Shown here piece after piece: positions 27,613 to 35,147 of a stretch of 64,000 nt of DNA. Both the position numbers and the translations under genes were made by a program. Below the pieces are notes generated by a model. That model was given only the letters and a program-made list of their open reading frames with translations. It searched no databases and had not been told where the DNA came from. Every line of letters starts with the position of its first letter. Position 1 is the first letter of the stretch. Location of the stretch: NCBI RefSeq assembly GCF_013366375.1, contig NZ_JABWMJ010000010.1, forward strand, positions 154,535 through 218,534. Direction: 5' to 3'. The stretch is from Rhizobacter koreensis. Its GTDB lineage: Bacteria; Pseudomonadota; Gammaproteobacteria; Burkholderiales; Burkholderiaceae_C.

Positions 27613-28722
27613 ATGCCTGCTCCCCACCCATCGCCGAGCGGACCGCTGGTCGGTGTGCGCGTCGTCGAGTTCGCCGGCATCGGCCCGGGCCCGTTCGCCT
27701 GCATGTTGCTGTCCGACATGGGCGCCGACGTGGTGACGATCGAGCGCCCGAACGCGCACGTGGGCGACCGCACCCACATCGCCGGACGCGGGCGCCGCGT
27801 GCTGCGCGCCGATCTCAAGAGCCCGCGCGACCGCGAGGCCGTGCTCGCCTTGCTCGAGCGCGCCGACGTGCTGGTCGAGGGCTTCCGCCCCGGCGTGATG
27901 GAGCGCCTCGGACTCGGACCCGACGCGGTGCGCGCGCGCAACCCGCGCCTGGTCTACGGCCGCATGACGGGTTGGGGCCAGCACGGCCCGCTCGCGCATG
28001 CGGCGGGCCACGACATCGACTACATCGCGATCACCGGCGCGCTCCATGCGATCGGCCCCGCGGGCGGCGCGCCGGTGCCGCCGCTCAACCTGCTCGGCGA
28101 CTACGGCGGCGGCAGCCTTTATCTGGTTACCGGCATCCTCGCCGCCCTGCTCGAGGCGCGCACCTCGGGCCAGGGGCAGGTGGTCGACGCCGCGATCAGC
28201 GACGGCGTGATCTCGCTGATGAGCTACGCGATCTCGCAGCGCCTGCGCGGCGTGTTGCGCGAGGAGCGCGGCAGCAATCTGCTCGACGGCGGCGCGCCGT
28301 TCTACAGCGTCTACGAGACCGCCGACGCGAAGCACCTTGCGGTCGGACCGATCGAGCCGCCGTTCTTTGCCGAGCTGTGCGAGCGCATCGGCCTGGCCGA
28401 TTCGTGGCGCGCGTTGCAGAACGAACGCGCGCGCTGGCCCGAGCTGCGCGCCGAGCTCGCACGCATCTTCCGCAGCCGGACCCGTGACGAATGGGTGCAT
28501 CTGCTCGGGTCCACCGATGCCTGCGTGGCGCCGGTGCTCGCGCTGAGCGAAGCCCCGGCGCACCCGCACAACGCGGCGCGCGAGGCCTTCGTCGACGTCG
28601 ACGGCGTCCGTCATCCGGCGCCGGCACCCCGCTTCTCGCGAACGCCCTCGCGCATCCAGGGTGCGCCACCCGAGGAAGCGTCGAACGTCGACGAGCTGAT
28701 GGCGAGCTGGCCGCTTCGATGA
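27613..28722 (+). CDS. Alpha-methylacyl-CoA racemase-like (CaiB/BaiF family)
   Basis: A 369-residue protein from the ATG after GAGAGGA (MPAPHPSPSGPLVG). Class III CoA-transferase fold: VVEFAGIGPGPFACMLLSDMGADVV, LVEGFRPGVMERLG, RLVYGRMTGWGQHGPLAHAAG. The two catalytic residues of AMACR are present with the enzyme's spacing: H133 in AGHDIDYIA and D163 in NLLGDYGGG, rather than the single catalytic Asp of CoA-transferases. It likely interconverts (R)- and (S)-2-methylacyl-CoA esters for beta-oxidation of branched substrates. Convergent with the TonB receptor gene. Confidence 0.88.
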   Translation: MPAPHPSPSGPLVGVRVVEFAGIGPGPFACMLLSDMGADVVTIERPNAHVGDRTHIAGRGRRVLRADLKSPRDREAVLALLERADVLVEGFRPGVMERLGLGPDAVRARNPRLVYGRMTGWGQHGPLAHAAGHDIDYIAITGALHAIGPAGGAPVPPLNLLGDYGGGSLYLVTGILAALLEARTSGQGQVVDAAISDGVISLMSYAISQRLRGVLREERGSNLLDGGAPFYSVYETADAKHLAVGPIEPPFFAELCERIGLADSWRALQNERARWPELRAELARIFRSRTRDEWVHLLGSTDACVAPVLALSEAPAHPHNAAREAFVDVDGVRHPAPAPRFSRTPSRIQGAPPEEASNVDELMASWPLR

Positions 28723-28860
28723 GCGGCGCGGCGCCGGCGCCGCGTGGTGCATGGTCACGCCGCTGCCAGCGTCGGCGCAATACCGTTTGCGACGCTTCGG
28801 GCGACACGTGGCACCAGGCAGACGCAGCGCCGCAAGCGCGCCCCGCTGCCGGCGCCGGCG

Positions 28861-31086
28861 TCAGAAGCGCAGCGACCCGGTCAGCCCGGCGGTCCAGATG
28901 CGGCCCGGCGCCGGCTCGAAGTAGCGCGCGTTGCCCTCGTTCACGATCACCGAGCCGATGTAGCGCTTGTCGAACACGTTGTCGACGCGGCCGAACGCGG
29001 CGAGATCCCAGGGTCCGAGCTTGGCGACGTAGCCGACGTTCACGTTCGCGGTGACGTAGCGCCGCGCGGCGTCGCTGTTGGCGTCGTTGACGAACACGCC
29101 GCCGAGCGCGCGCGCCTCGATGCCGGCGCGCCAGCCCTGCACCGGCGCCCAGCCGAGCGCGGCATAGAGCGACTGCCGCGCCACGCCCGGGATCCGGTTG
29201 CCCGAGGGAATGGTGAGGTTCGGCGTGTTGCACGGGCTTCCGGTGCAGGTCGCAAACGCGTCACGGTAGCGCGCGTCGAGCCAGGTGTAGGCGACCTGCG
29301 CACGCAGGTCGTTCGCGAAGTCCTGGCTCCAGGCGGCCTCGATGCCGCGGCGTCGCGTCGACCCCGCGTTCTGGAACGTCGAGCGGCCGCCGACATTGCT
29401 CAGCGTGACGATCTCGTCCTTGGTGCGGGTCTGGAACAGCGCCAGGCCGAACTGGCCCCACGCCGCGGCGCGCGTCTTCACGCCCACTTCGAGGTTGTTG
29501 CTGCGTGCCGGGTCGAGGTCGAGGTTGAGCCCGGTCTGACCATTCGCGCGGTACGCCAGCTCGTTGAGCGTCGGCGTCTCGAAGCCGCGCCCGGCGGTCG
29601 CGTAGAGGTGCACGTTGTCGGTGGCCTTGAACATCAGGCCGAGCACCGGCAAGGTCGCGGAGTAGTTGACGCCGCCGCTGTCGTCGGGGTTGGTGCCGGC
29701 GACGTAGTGGTCGCGCGAGGAGAAGCGCACCTTGCTGTGGCGCAGGCCCGCGTTGAGCGTCCAGCGCGGCGCGAACTCGAACGAGCCCTGCAGGTACTGG
29801 TCGAAGTTCGAGACCCGGTTGTTCTCGTCGCGGCGCAGCGCGCCCAGCACGCCGGTCTCGGTGCCGACGAAGTTCTGGTAGCCGCGCCGATGCTCACGGA
29901 GCAGGTCGTAGGCGATCCCTGCGACCACCGAAAGCGGCGCGCCCCCGAGCCGCCAGCGGCCGGTCCAGCGCAGGTCGGTGCCGCTGTAGTTGCGGTCGAG
30001 GTCGATCACGCCACCGGGGTGTAGCGGGCTCGCCTGCGGGCCGGTCGGGATCGCCTGGAACTGCTCGGTCGCGCGCGTGCCGGCGTAGACCAGCGCGCGC
30101 AGCGAGTGGTTGGCGTCGATGCGGTGCTCGTAGGTCGCCCCGAGCTGCGTCTGCTCGACCGTCTTGCGGGTGTCGAAGCTCAGTGCCGACGGGTCGACGC
30201 CGCGCGGGTCGGCCTCGAACTGCGCGCGCGTGAGGCCGAGCGGGTCCTGCGCCTTGGGCAGCGCGAAGTGGTTGGCGACCAGCGTGAACTTGCCGTCATC
30301 GGTCGGCTTCAGCGTCAGCTTGGCGTTGACGAGACGGCGCTCGGACTTGCTGTGGTCGCGGTAGCCGTCGGTCGAGAACTCGCTCGCGCTCACCACGTAG
30401 CCGAACGGGCCGTTCGACCCGCTCGCCTTGAGGCCCACGCGGTAGGTCGAGTCGCTGCCTGCGGCGACGCTGGTGCTGACCGTCGGCGCGCCCTCGCCCT
30501 CTTCCGTGAAGACCTGGATCACGCCGCCCGACGAGTTGCCGTAGAGGGACGAGAACGGGCCCCGCAGCACCTCGATGCGGTCCGCCGAGCCGAGGTCGAT
30601 GTGAGAAAGCTGGCCCTGGCCGTCGGGCAGCGTCGCCGGCACGCCGTCGACGTACACGCGCACGCCGCGGATGCCGAACGTCGAGCGTGCGCCGAAGCCG
30701 CGTACCGAGATCTGCACGTCCTGCGCGTAGTTCTGGCGGTCGCGTGCCAGGAGGCCCGGCACGCTGCCGAGCGTCTCGGAGATGTTGACCTGCGGGCGCG
30801 CGTCGCGGATGAGCTCGCCCGAGATGAGGTCGATCGATGCCGGCACGTCGAACGGCGCGACTTCGGTGCGCGTGGCGGTGACGACGACCGGCGCGAGCTG
30901 GGTCGTGGGGCTCGCCGGCGCCCCGCCGGTCGGGCCGGCGGGCGTCTGCGCATGGGCGAGGCTGCCGATCGCGCAGGCGCTCGCCGCGAGGGCGAGCGGT
31001 GCAAGGCGGAAGTGGCGTGCGCTCGCGGACGGGCGCCTCGCTGCGGCGGCGAGGAACGCCGGCGTGGCGCTTCGGAAATGGCTCAT
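28861..31086 (-). CDS. TonB-dependent outer membrane receptor
   Basis: A 741-residue protein with a signal peptide ending AHAQ, a TonB-box-like PVVVTATR, a plug domain (ARPQVNISETLGSVPGLLARD, ISVRGFGARSTFGIRGVRVYVDG, IEVLRGPFSSLYGNSSGGVI) and a beta-barrel ending in the C-terminal aromatic LTGSLRF. It would import a ligand, most often an iron chelate or cobalamin, at the cost of TonB/ExbBD energy. No siderophore or metal genes flank it, and no cobalamin riboswitch is visible upstream, so the ligand is open. Confidence 0.93.
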   Translation of the reverse strand: MSHFRSATPAFLAAAARRPSASARHFRLAPLALAASACAIGSLAHAQTPAGPTGGAPASPTTQLAPVVVTATRTEVAPFDVPASIDLISGELIRDARPQVNISETLGSVPGLLARDRQNYAQDVQISVRGFGARSTFGIRGVRVYVDGVPATLPDGQGQLSHIDLGSADRIEVLRGPFSSLYGNSSGGVIQVFTEEGEGAPTVSTSVAAGSDSTYRVGLKASGSNGPFGYVVSASEFSTDGYRDHSKSERRLVNAKLTLKPTDDGKFTLVANHFALPKAQDPLGLTRAQFEADPRGVDPSALSFDTRKTVEQTQLGATYEHRIDANHSLRALVYAGTRATEQFQAIPTGPQASPLHPGGVIDLDRNYSGTDLRWTGRWRLGGAPLSVVAGIAYDLLREHRRGYQNFVGTETGVLGALRRDENNRVSNFDQYLQGSFEFAPRWTLNAGLRHSKVRFSSRDHYVAGTNPDDSGGVNYSATLPVLGLMFKATDNVHLYATAGRGFETPTLNELAYRANGQTGLNLDLDPARSNNLEVGVKTRAAAWGQFGLALFQTRTKDEIVTLSNVGGRSTFQNAGSTRRRGIEAAWSQDFANDLRAQVAYTWLDARYRDAFATCTGSPCNTPNLTIPSGNRIPGVARQSLYAALGWAPVQGWRAGIEARALGGVFVNDANSDAARRYVTANVNVGYVAKLGPWDLAAFGRVDNVFDKRYIGSVIVNEGNARYFEPAPGRIWTAGLTGSLRF

Positions 31087-31435
31087 GGGAACGGGGAGTT
31101 GAATGGGGAAACCGGCAGCGGGCCCTCGCCGGCACGACAGCCGAGCCTACGGCCCGCACACCAAAGCCGAAAGCTCGAACCGCTTGGGACCTTCGATGGC
31201 AACATCCGCCTCGCGACGAAACGGACAACCAGCAAAGGGCCGCTAATGAAACGGCCCGGGCCTTTTTCGTCCATCAGGGGCAACCCTGGGTTCACCTGTG
31301 CCTTGGCGCATCTAAAATTTGAAACTTAGTTCTACTGCATAGAACGGTGTGGCAGGCGATCCAGCCTGCGAGCGCCGTGTTTCCAGCCCGCCGCCACGGG
31401 CATGCGCTGGCACAGGTTCAAACCCAGGAGAGATG
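31087..31435. other. 349-bp divergent intergenic region, TonB receptor / TRAP operon
   Basis: Contains the candidate operator at 31321-31345 and, at about 31228-31262, a GC stem GGGCCG-CTAATGAAA-CGGCCC closely followed on the + strand by GGGCCTTTTT, which resembles a terminator or attenuator. No gene upstream on + would need it, so its role is unclear. No riboswitch consensus recognised on either strand. Confidence 0.45.
31321..31345 (+). promoter_or_regulatory. Candidate operator upstream of TRAP operon (site A)
   Basis: GAAAC-N3-GTTCTA-CTGCA-TAGAAC. The core GTTCTA...TAGAAC is a perfect 6-bp inverted repeat with 5-bp spacer (31329-31345), about 90 bp before dctP. The same layout (GAAAC, three bases, GTTCTA...AGAAC) recurs at 42911-42935, and its left half recurs at 40642-40655 between the aldehyde dehydrogenase and IclR genes. 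Binding by the IclR regulator is inferred. Confidence 0.45.
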
Positions 31436-32452
31436 ATGAAGTTCCCATTCACGAAGTTGGCGGCCGTGCTCGTCACGGGCCTTGCGGCGACCTTCGGCGC
31501 GCAGGCACAGGACATCCAGGAGCGCACGATCCGCTTCGGCCACCTCAACAACACCGATCACCCGGTGAGCATGGGCGTCAAGCGCTTCACCGAACTGGTC
31601 GCCAAGAAGAGCGGCGGCAAGATCACGGTCAAGGAGTTCCCGTCGAACCAGCTCGGCAACGAGATGCAGCAGCAATCGGCGCTGCAGGGCGGCGTGCAGG
31701 AGATGACCGCGCCGGCGACGACGTCGCTGGTCGGCATCGTCAAGGAGTTCGGCCTCGTCGACTTCCCGTTCATCGTCTCGAACTTCCGTCAGGCCGATGC
31801 GCTGCTCGATGGTCCGCTCGGCCGCCAGCTCACGGCGCGCCTACCTGAGCGGGGCCTCGTGGCGCTCACGTTCTGGGACCTGGGTTTCCGCAACGTCACC
31901 AACAGCAAGCGCCCGATCACCAAGGGCGAGGACCTCGAAGGCATCAAGCTGCGCGTGATCCCGAACCCGGTGTTCCTCGACACCTTCCGCGCGTTCAAGG
32001 CCAACCCGGTGCCGCTGCCGTTCGCGGAGCTCTACAACGCGCTCGAGAGCCGCGCGGTGGACGGTCAGGAGAACCCGTTCTCGGTGATCCTTTCGAACAA
32101 GTTCTACGAGGTCAACAAGTACCTCAGCCAGACCAACCACGTCTACGCCGCGAACATCGTCCTGATCAGCAAGCGCTTCTGGGACCGCCTCTCGCCGACC
32201 GAGCAGCGCATCCTCCAGGAAGCCGCCAACGAGTCGCGTGACTACCAGCGCACCGTGAGCCGCGAAGCCGGTGCGAAGGCGCTCAACGAGCTCAAGACCA
32301 AGGGCATGCAGATCAACGAGCTCTCGCCCGCCGAGCTCGGCCGCATGCGCGCGGCCGTGCGCCCGATTTACGACAAGTTCTCGGCCGAGTACGACCCGGC
32401 CGTCGTTTCGACCTTCCGCAGCGAACTCGAACGCGTGCAGAAGCTGCAGTGA
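31436..32452 (+). CDS. dctP: TRAP transporter periplasmic substrate-binding protein (DctP family)
   Basis: A 338-residue protein from the ATG five bases after AGGAG. A signal peptide (MKFPFTKLAAVLVTGLAATFGAQAQ) leads into the DctP fold: TIRFGHLNNTDHPVSMGVKRF, NQLGNEMQQQSALQGGVQEM, the carboxylate-binding region LRVIPNPVFLDTFRAFKANPVPLPFAELYNALESRAVDGQ, in which the conserved Arg of LRV normally binds the substrate carboxylate. It captures an organic acid in the periplasm for the DctQM permease encoded just downstream. The gap to dctQ holds two hairpins, consistent with higher expression of the binding protein. Confidence 0.93.
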   Translation: MKFPFTKLAAVLVTGLAATFGAQAQDIQERTIRFGHLNNTDHPVSMGVKRFTELVAKKSGGKITVKEFPSNQLGNEMQQQSALQGGVQEMTAPATTSLVGIVKEFGLVDFPFIVSNFRQADALLDGPLGRQLTARLPERGLVALTFWDLGFRNVTNSKRPITKGEDLEGIKLRVIPNPVFLDTFRAFKANPVPLPFAELYNALESRAVDGQENPFSVILSNKFYEVNKYLSQTNHVYAANIVLISKRFWDRLSPTEQRILQEAANESRDYQRTVSREAGAKALNELKTKGMQINELSPAELGRMRAAVRPIYDKFSAEYDPAVVSTFRSELERVQKLQ

Positions 32453-32456
32453 TCGC

Positions 32457-32520
32457 GCGGGCCCGTTGGGGCCCGCTTTGTCTTGCCGGGCCGCGCCCGG
32501 GTCGTTCTCGCGACCCGGGC
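32457..32520 (+). terminator. Two hairpins between dctP and dctQ (probable partial terminator)
   Basis: First hairpin GCGGGCCC-GTTG-GGGCCCGC at 32457-32476 followed by TTTGTCTT; second hairpin GCCCGGGTCG-TTCTCG-CGACCCGGGC at 32495-32520. The first has a short T-rich tail. Such elements after binding-protein genes usually lower expression of the downstream permease or stabilise the upstream mRNA. Confidence 0.6.
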
Positions 32521-32583
32521 GGCGGCCAATTTGTTGCCGGGAGTGCTCGAGCCAGCTTCCGGTCCTGATCGTGAAGGACGCTC

Positions 32584-33138
32584 GTGGAACGTATCGCCGA
32601 CCTCTACTGCAAGTTTCTGGGCGCGCTCATCGCGGTCGGGCTGATGATCATGGTCGCGCTGGTGTTCGGCAACGCCGTGCTGCGCTACCTCTTCAACTCG
32701 GGCATCACGGTGTCCGAGGAGCTCTCGCGCTGGATATTCGTGTGGATCACGTTCCTCGGCGCGGTGGTCGCGATCCGCAACCACGCTCACCTGGGCACCG
32801 ACTTCCTGGTGGGCCGCCTGCCGCCGCTGGGCAAGAAGGTCTGTCTCGTTCTCGGGCACGGGTTGATGCTGTGGGTGTGCTGGCTGCTGTTCCAGGGCAG
32901 CCTCGAGCAGACCAAGATCAACATGCAGTCTCTCGCGCCGTCGACCCAGCTGCCGGTCGCGATCGTCTACGCCTCGGGGATCGTGTTCGCGGTGTCGGCC
33001 GCTCCCCTGCTCCTCCTGGACCTCTGGCTCGTCCTGAGCGGTCGGGTCGCCGACGAGGACCTGGTGATGATCAAGGAGTCCGAGGACAACGTGCCCGTCG
33101 CGCCGGCCGGCGGCGACGCCCACGCGAAGTCGCACTGA
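32584..33138 (+). CDS. dctQ: TRAP transporter small permease (DctQ family)
   Basis: A 184-residue membrane protein from a GTG start preceded by AAGGA. Four hydrophobic segments are visible (GALIAVGLMIMVALVFGNAVLR; RWIFVWITFLGAVVAIRNHAHLG; VLGHGLMLWVCWLLFQG; VAIVYASGIVFAVSAAPLLLLDL). The conserved ELSRWIFVWITFLGA motif identifies DctQ. It pairs with DctM to form the Na+-driven permease. A hydrophilic C-terminal tail of about 30 residues follows. Confidence 0.93.
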   Translation: MERIADLYCKFLGALIAVGLMIMVALVFGNAVLRYLFNSGITVSEELSRWIFVWITFLGAVVAIRNHAHLGTDFLVGRLPPLGKKVCLVLGHGLMLWVCWLLFQGSLEQTKINMQSLAPSTQLPVAIVYASGIVFAVSAAPLLLLDLWLVLSGRVADEDLVMIKESEDNVPVAPAGGDAHAKSH

Positions 33139-33185
33139 TTGCCGCTCGTCGACCGCACCGCCCACCTTTCTAGCGAATCCTTCCC

Positions 33186-34466
33186 ATGACCATCGCGATC
33201 TTTATCGGCTCCCTGCTGCTGGCCATGGCGATCGGCATCCCGATCGCATTCGCCCTTCTCGTCAGCGGCGTCGCGCTGATGGCGCACCTCGACATCTTCG
33301 ACGCACAGATCCTGGCGCAGAACGTGGTCGGCGGCGCCGACAACTACCCGCTGCTGGCCATCCCGTTCTTCCTGCTTGCCGGCGAGATCATGAACGTCGG
33401 TGGCCTGTCGAAGCGGATCGTCGAGTTCGCGATGGCGCTGGTCGGTCACATTCGCGGTGGCCTCGGCTACGTGGCGATCGTCGCCTCGGTGCTGCTCGGT
33501 GCGCTGTCCGGCAGCGCGGTCGCGGACGCCGCCGCGCTGTCTGCGATCCTGCTGCCGATGATGATCGCGGCCGGCCACAAGCCCGAGCGCGCCGCCGGCC
33601 TCATCTCGGCGTCGAGCGTGATCGCGCCGGTGCTGCCGCCGTCGATCGGCCTGATCATCTTCGGCGTGACGGCCAACGTGTCGATTTCCAAGCTCTTCCT
33701 CGCCGGCATCTTTCCCGGCCTGCTGGTGGGCCTGGCCCTGTGGATCACCTGGGCCATCGTCGCCCGCCACGAGAACATCGTGCCGCCGCCGCGCAAGTCG
33801 CTCGGCGAGCTCTGGGGCACGTTCCGTCGCTGCGTGTGGGCGCTGATCCTGCCGGTGATCATCCTGGTCGGCCTGCGAATGGGCGTCTTCACGCCGACCG
33901 AGGCCGGCGTGATCGCGGCGGTGTACGCGTTGTTCGTCTCGGCCGTGGTCTATCGCGAACTGCGCCTGTCGCAGCTCTGGGGCATCTTCAACATCGCGGC
34001 GCGCACCACCTCGATCGTGATGTTCCTGATCGCGGCCGCCATGGTGTCGTCGTGGCTGATCACGGTCGCCGACCTGCCCGGCAAGGTCGTCGGCCTGCTC
34101 GAGCCGATGCTCGGCAGCCCCACGCTGCTGATGTTCGCGATCATGATCCTCGTGATGATCGTCGGCACGGCGATGGACATGACGCCGACCATCCTGATCC
34201 TGACGCCGGTGCTGATGCCGGTGATCAAGGCGGCCGGCATCGACCCGGTCTACTTCGGCGTGCTGTTCATCATGAACAACGCGATCGGGCTGATCACGCC
34301 ACCGGTGGGCGTCGTCCTCAACGTCGTGGCGGGCGTCGGGCGAATGTCGATGGACAGCGTCACGAGGGGCGTGATGCCGTTCATGGTGTCGCAGTTCGCC
34401 ATCATGTTCGCGATGGTGCTCTTCCCCTGGCTGGTGACGGGTCCGGCGCGCCTGCTCCACGGCTGA
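33186..34466 (+). CDS. dctM: TRAP transporter large permease (DctM family)
   Basis: A 426-residue polytopic protein with the DctM signatures NYPLLAIPFFLLAGEIMNVGG, LLGALSGSAVADAAAL, SSVIAPVLPPSIGLIIFGV and NAIGLITPPVGVVLNVVAGV. It has about twelve transmembrane segments and carries the substrate and ion pathway, fed by DctP. It follows dctQ by 47 bp and is followed 12 bp later by the aroQ-like gene, so that enzyme is part of the transporter operon. Confidence 0.95.
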   Translation: MTIAIFIGSLLLAMAIGIPIAFALLVSGVALMAHLDIFDAQILAQNVVGGADNYPLLAIPFFLLAGEIMNVGGLSKRIVEFAMALVGHIRGGLGYVAIVASVLLGALSGSAVADAAALSAILLPMMIAAGHKPERAAGLISASSVIAPVLPPSIGLIIFGVTANVSISKLFLAGIFPGLLVGLALWITWAIVARHENIVPPPRKSLGELWGTFRRCVWALILPVIILVGLRMGVFTPTEAGVIAAVYALFVSAVVYRELRLSQLWGIFNIAARTTSIVMFLIAAAMVSSWLITVADLPGKVVGLLEPMLGSPTLLMFAIMILVMIVGTAMDMTPTILILTPVLMPVIKAAGIDPVYFGVLFIMNNAIGLITPPVGVVLNVVAGVGRMSMDSVTRGVMPFMVSQFAIMFAMVLFPWLVTGPARLLHG

Positions 34467-34478
34467 TCGCGACGCGCG

Positions 34479-34934
34479 ATGGTCCGCCGCCCTGTCTACG
34501 TCCTCAACGGGACCAACCTCAACATGCTGGGGCGGCGCGAGCCGCACCTGTATGGCGGCACCACGCTGGCGCAGATCAAGGACCGTGTCGAGGCGTTGGC
34601 GAGCGAGCTCGGCATCACGCTCGAGTTTCGCCAGACCAACCACGAAGGGGTGATGATCGACTGGATCCAGGAGGCGTTCGAGCGCGACGCCGCCGTGATC
34701 ATCAATCCGGCCGGCTTCTCGTTCGACTGCATTCCGATCCTCGACGCGCTCAAGCTGATCCGGCCGCCGCTCGTGGAGGTGCACATCACCAACATCCACG
34801 CGCGCGGCGAGCAGTACCAGCACTCGCTCGTGTCGCTGATCGCGACCGGCGTGATCGCCGGCCTCGGCGCTTCGGGCTACCTGCTCGCGCTCCGGCACAT
34901 CGCCGAGATCCTCGACGAGCCCGCGCCGGCCTGA
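34479..34934 (+). CDS. AroQ-like protein (type II dehydroquinase fold) with altered active site
   Basis: A 151-residue protein aligning without gaps to type II 3-dehydroquinate dehydratases: LNGTNLNMLGRREPHLYGGTTL (catalytic Tyr25, Arg19), QTNHEGVMIDWIQEA, N76, EVHITNIHARG (His102), GVIAGLGASGYLLAL. Two usual active-site residues differ: the His of the N-x5-H motif (His81 in the M. tuberculosis enzyme) is Phe82, and the substrate-contacting Arg112 is Tyr113; the Ser after EVHI is Thr. Known enzymes use those residues to recognise the ring hydroxyls of dehydroquinate, so this paralogue probably acts on another compound. It is co-transcribed with a TRAP transporter rather than with shikimate or accBC genes. 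I therefore do not name it aroQ. Confidence 0.85.
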   Translation: MVRRPVYVLNGTNLNMLGRREPHLYGGTTLAQIKDRVEALASELGITLEFRQTNHEGVMIDWIQEAFERDAAVIINPAGFSFDCIPILDALKLIRPPLVEVHITNIHARGEQYQHSLVSLIATGVIAGLGASGYLLALRHIAEILDEPAPA

Positions 34935-34959
34935 CCCGGGGCCCTCGCCTCGCATGGGA

Positions 34960-34984
34960 ACGCCGGCCGCGAGCCGGCGTTTTC
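34960..34984 (+). terminator. Intrinsic terminator after the TRAP/aroQ-like operon
   Basis: Perfect 8-bp stem ACGCCGGC-CGCGA-GCCGGCGT at 34960-34980 followed by TTTTCGC, 26 bp past the aroQ-like stop. Another copy of the same arms (ACGCCGGC-GGGT-GCCGGCGT) lies near 35079-35098 in the convergent gap but has no T run. Confidence 0.85.
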
Positions 34985-35147
34985 GCTTCTGCATGGTGCC
35001 GCGCCTCGCCGACGCCGGTGCTGCGAGGTCGCAAGTCCCGTCGACGGATCGATCGACGGTCTGCCCAGACGACGACGCCGGCGGGTGCCGGCGTGGTTGC
35101 TGCGGGCGGGCTCTTGCCGAGCCCTGCCGCCCGAAGGCGGCGCTCGG

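Noticed and set aside
31087..31435. Cobalamin or TPP riboswitch upstream of the TonB receptor
   Set aside because: No consensus elements found on either strand; only GC-rich stems.
34479..34934. Naming the gene aroQ as a housekeeping shikimate enzyme
   Set aside because: Two active-site substitutions and the TRAP operon context point to a different substrate.
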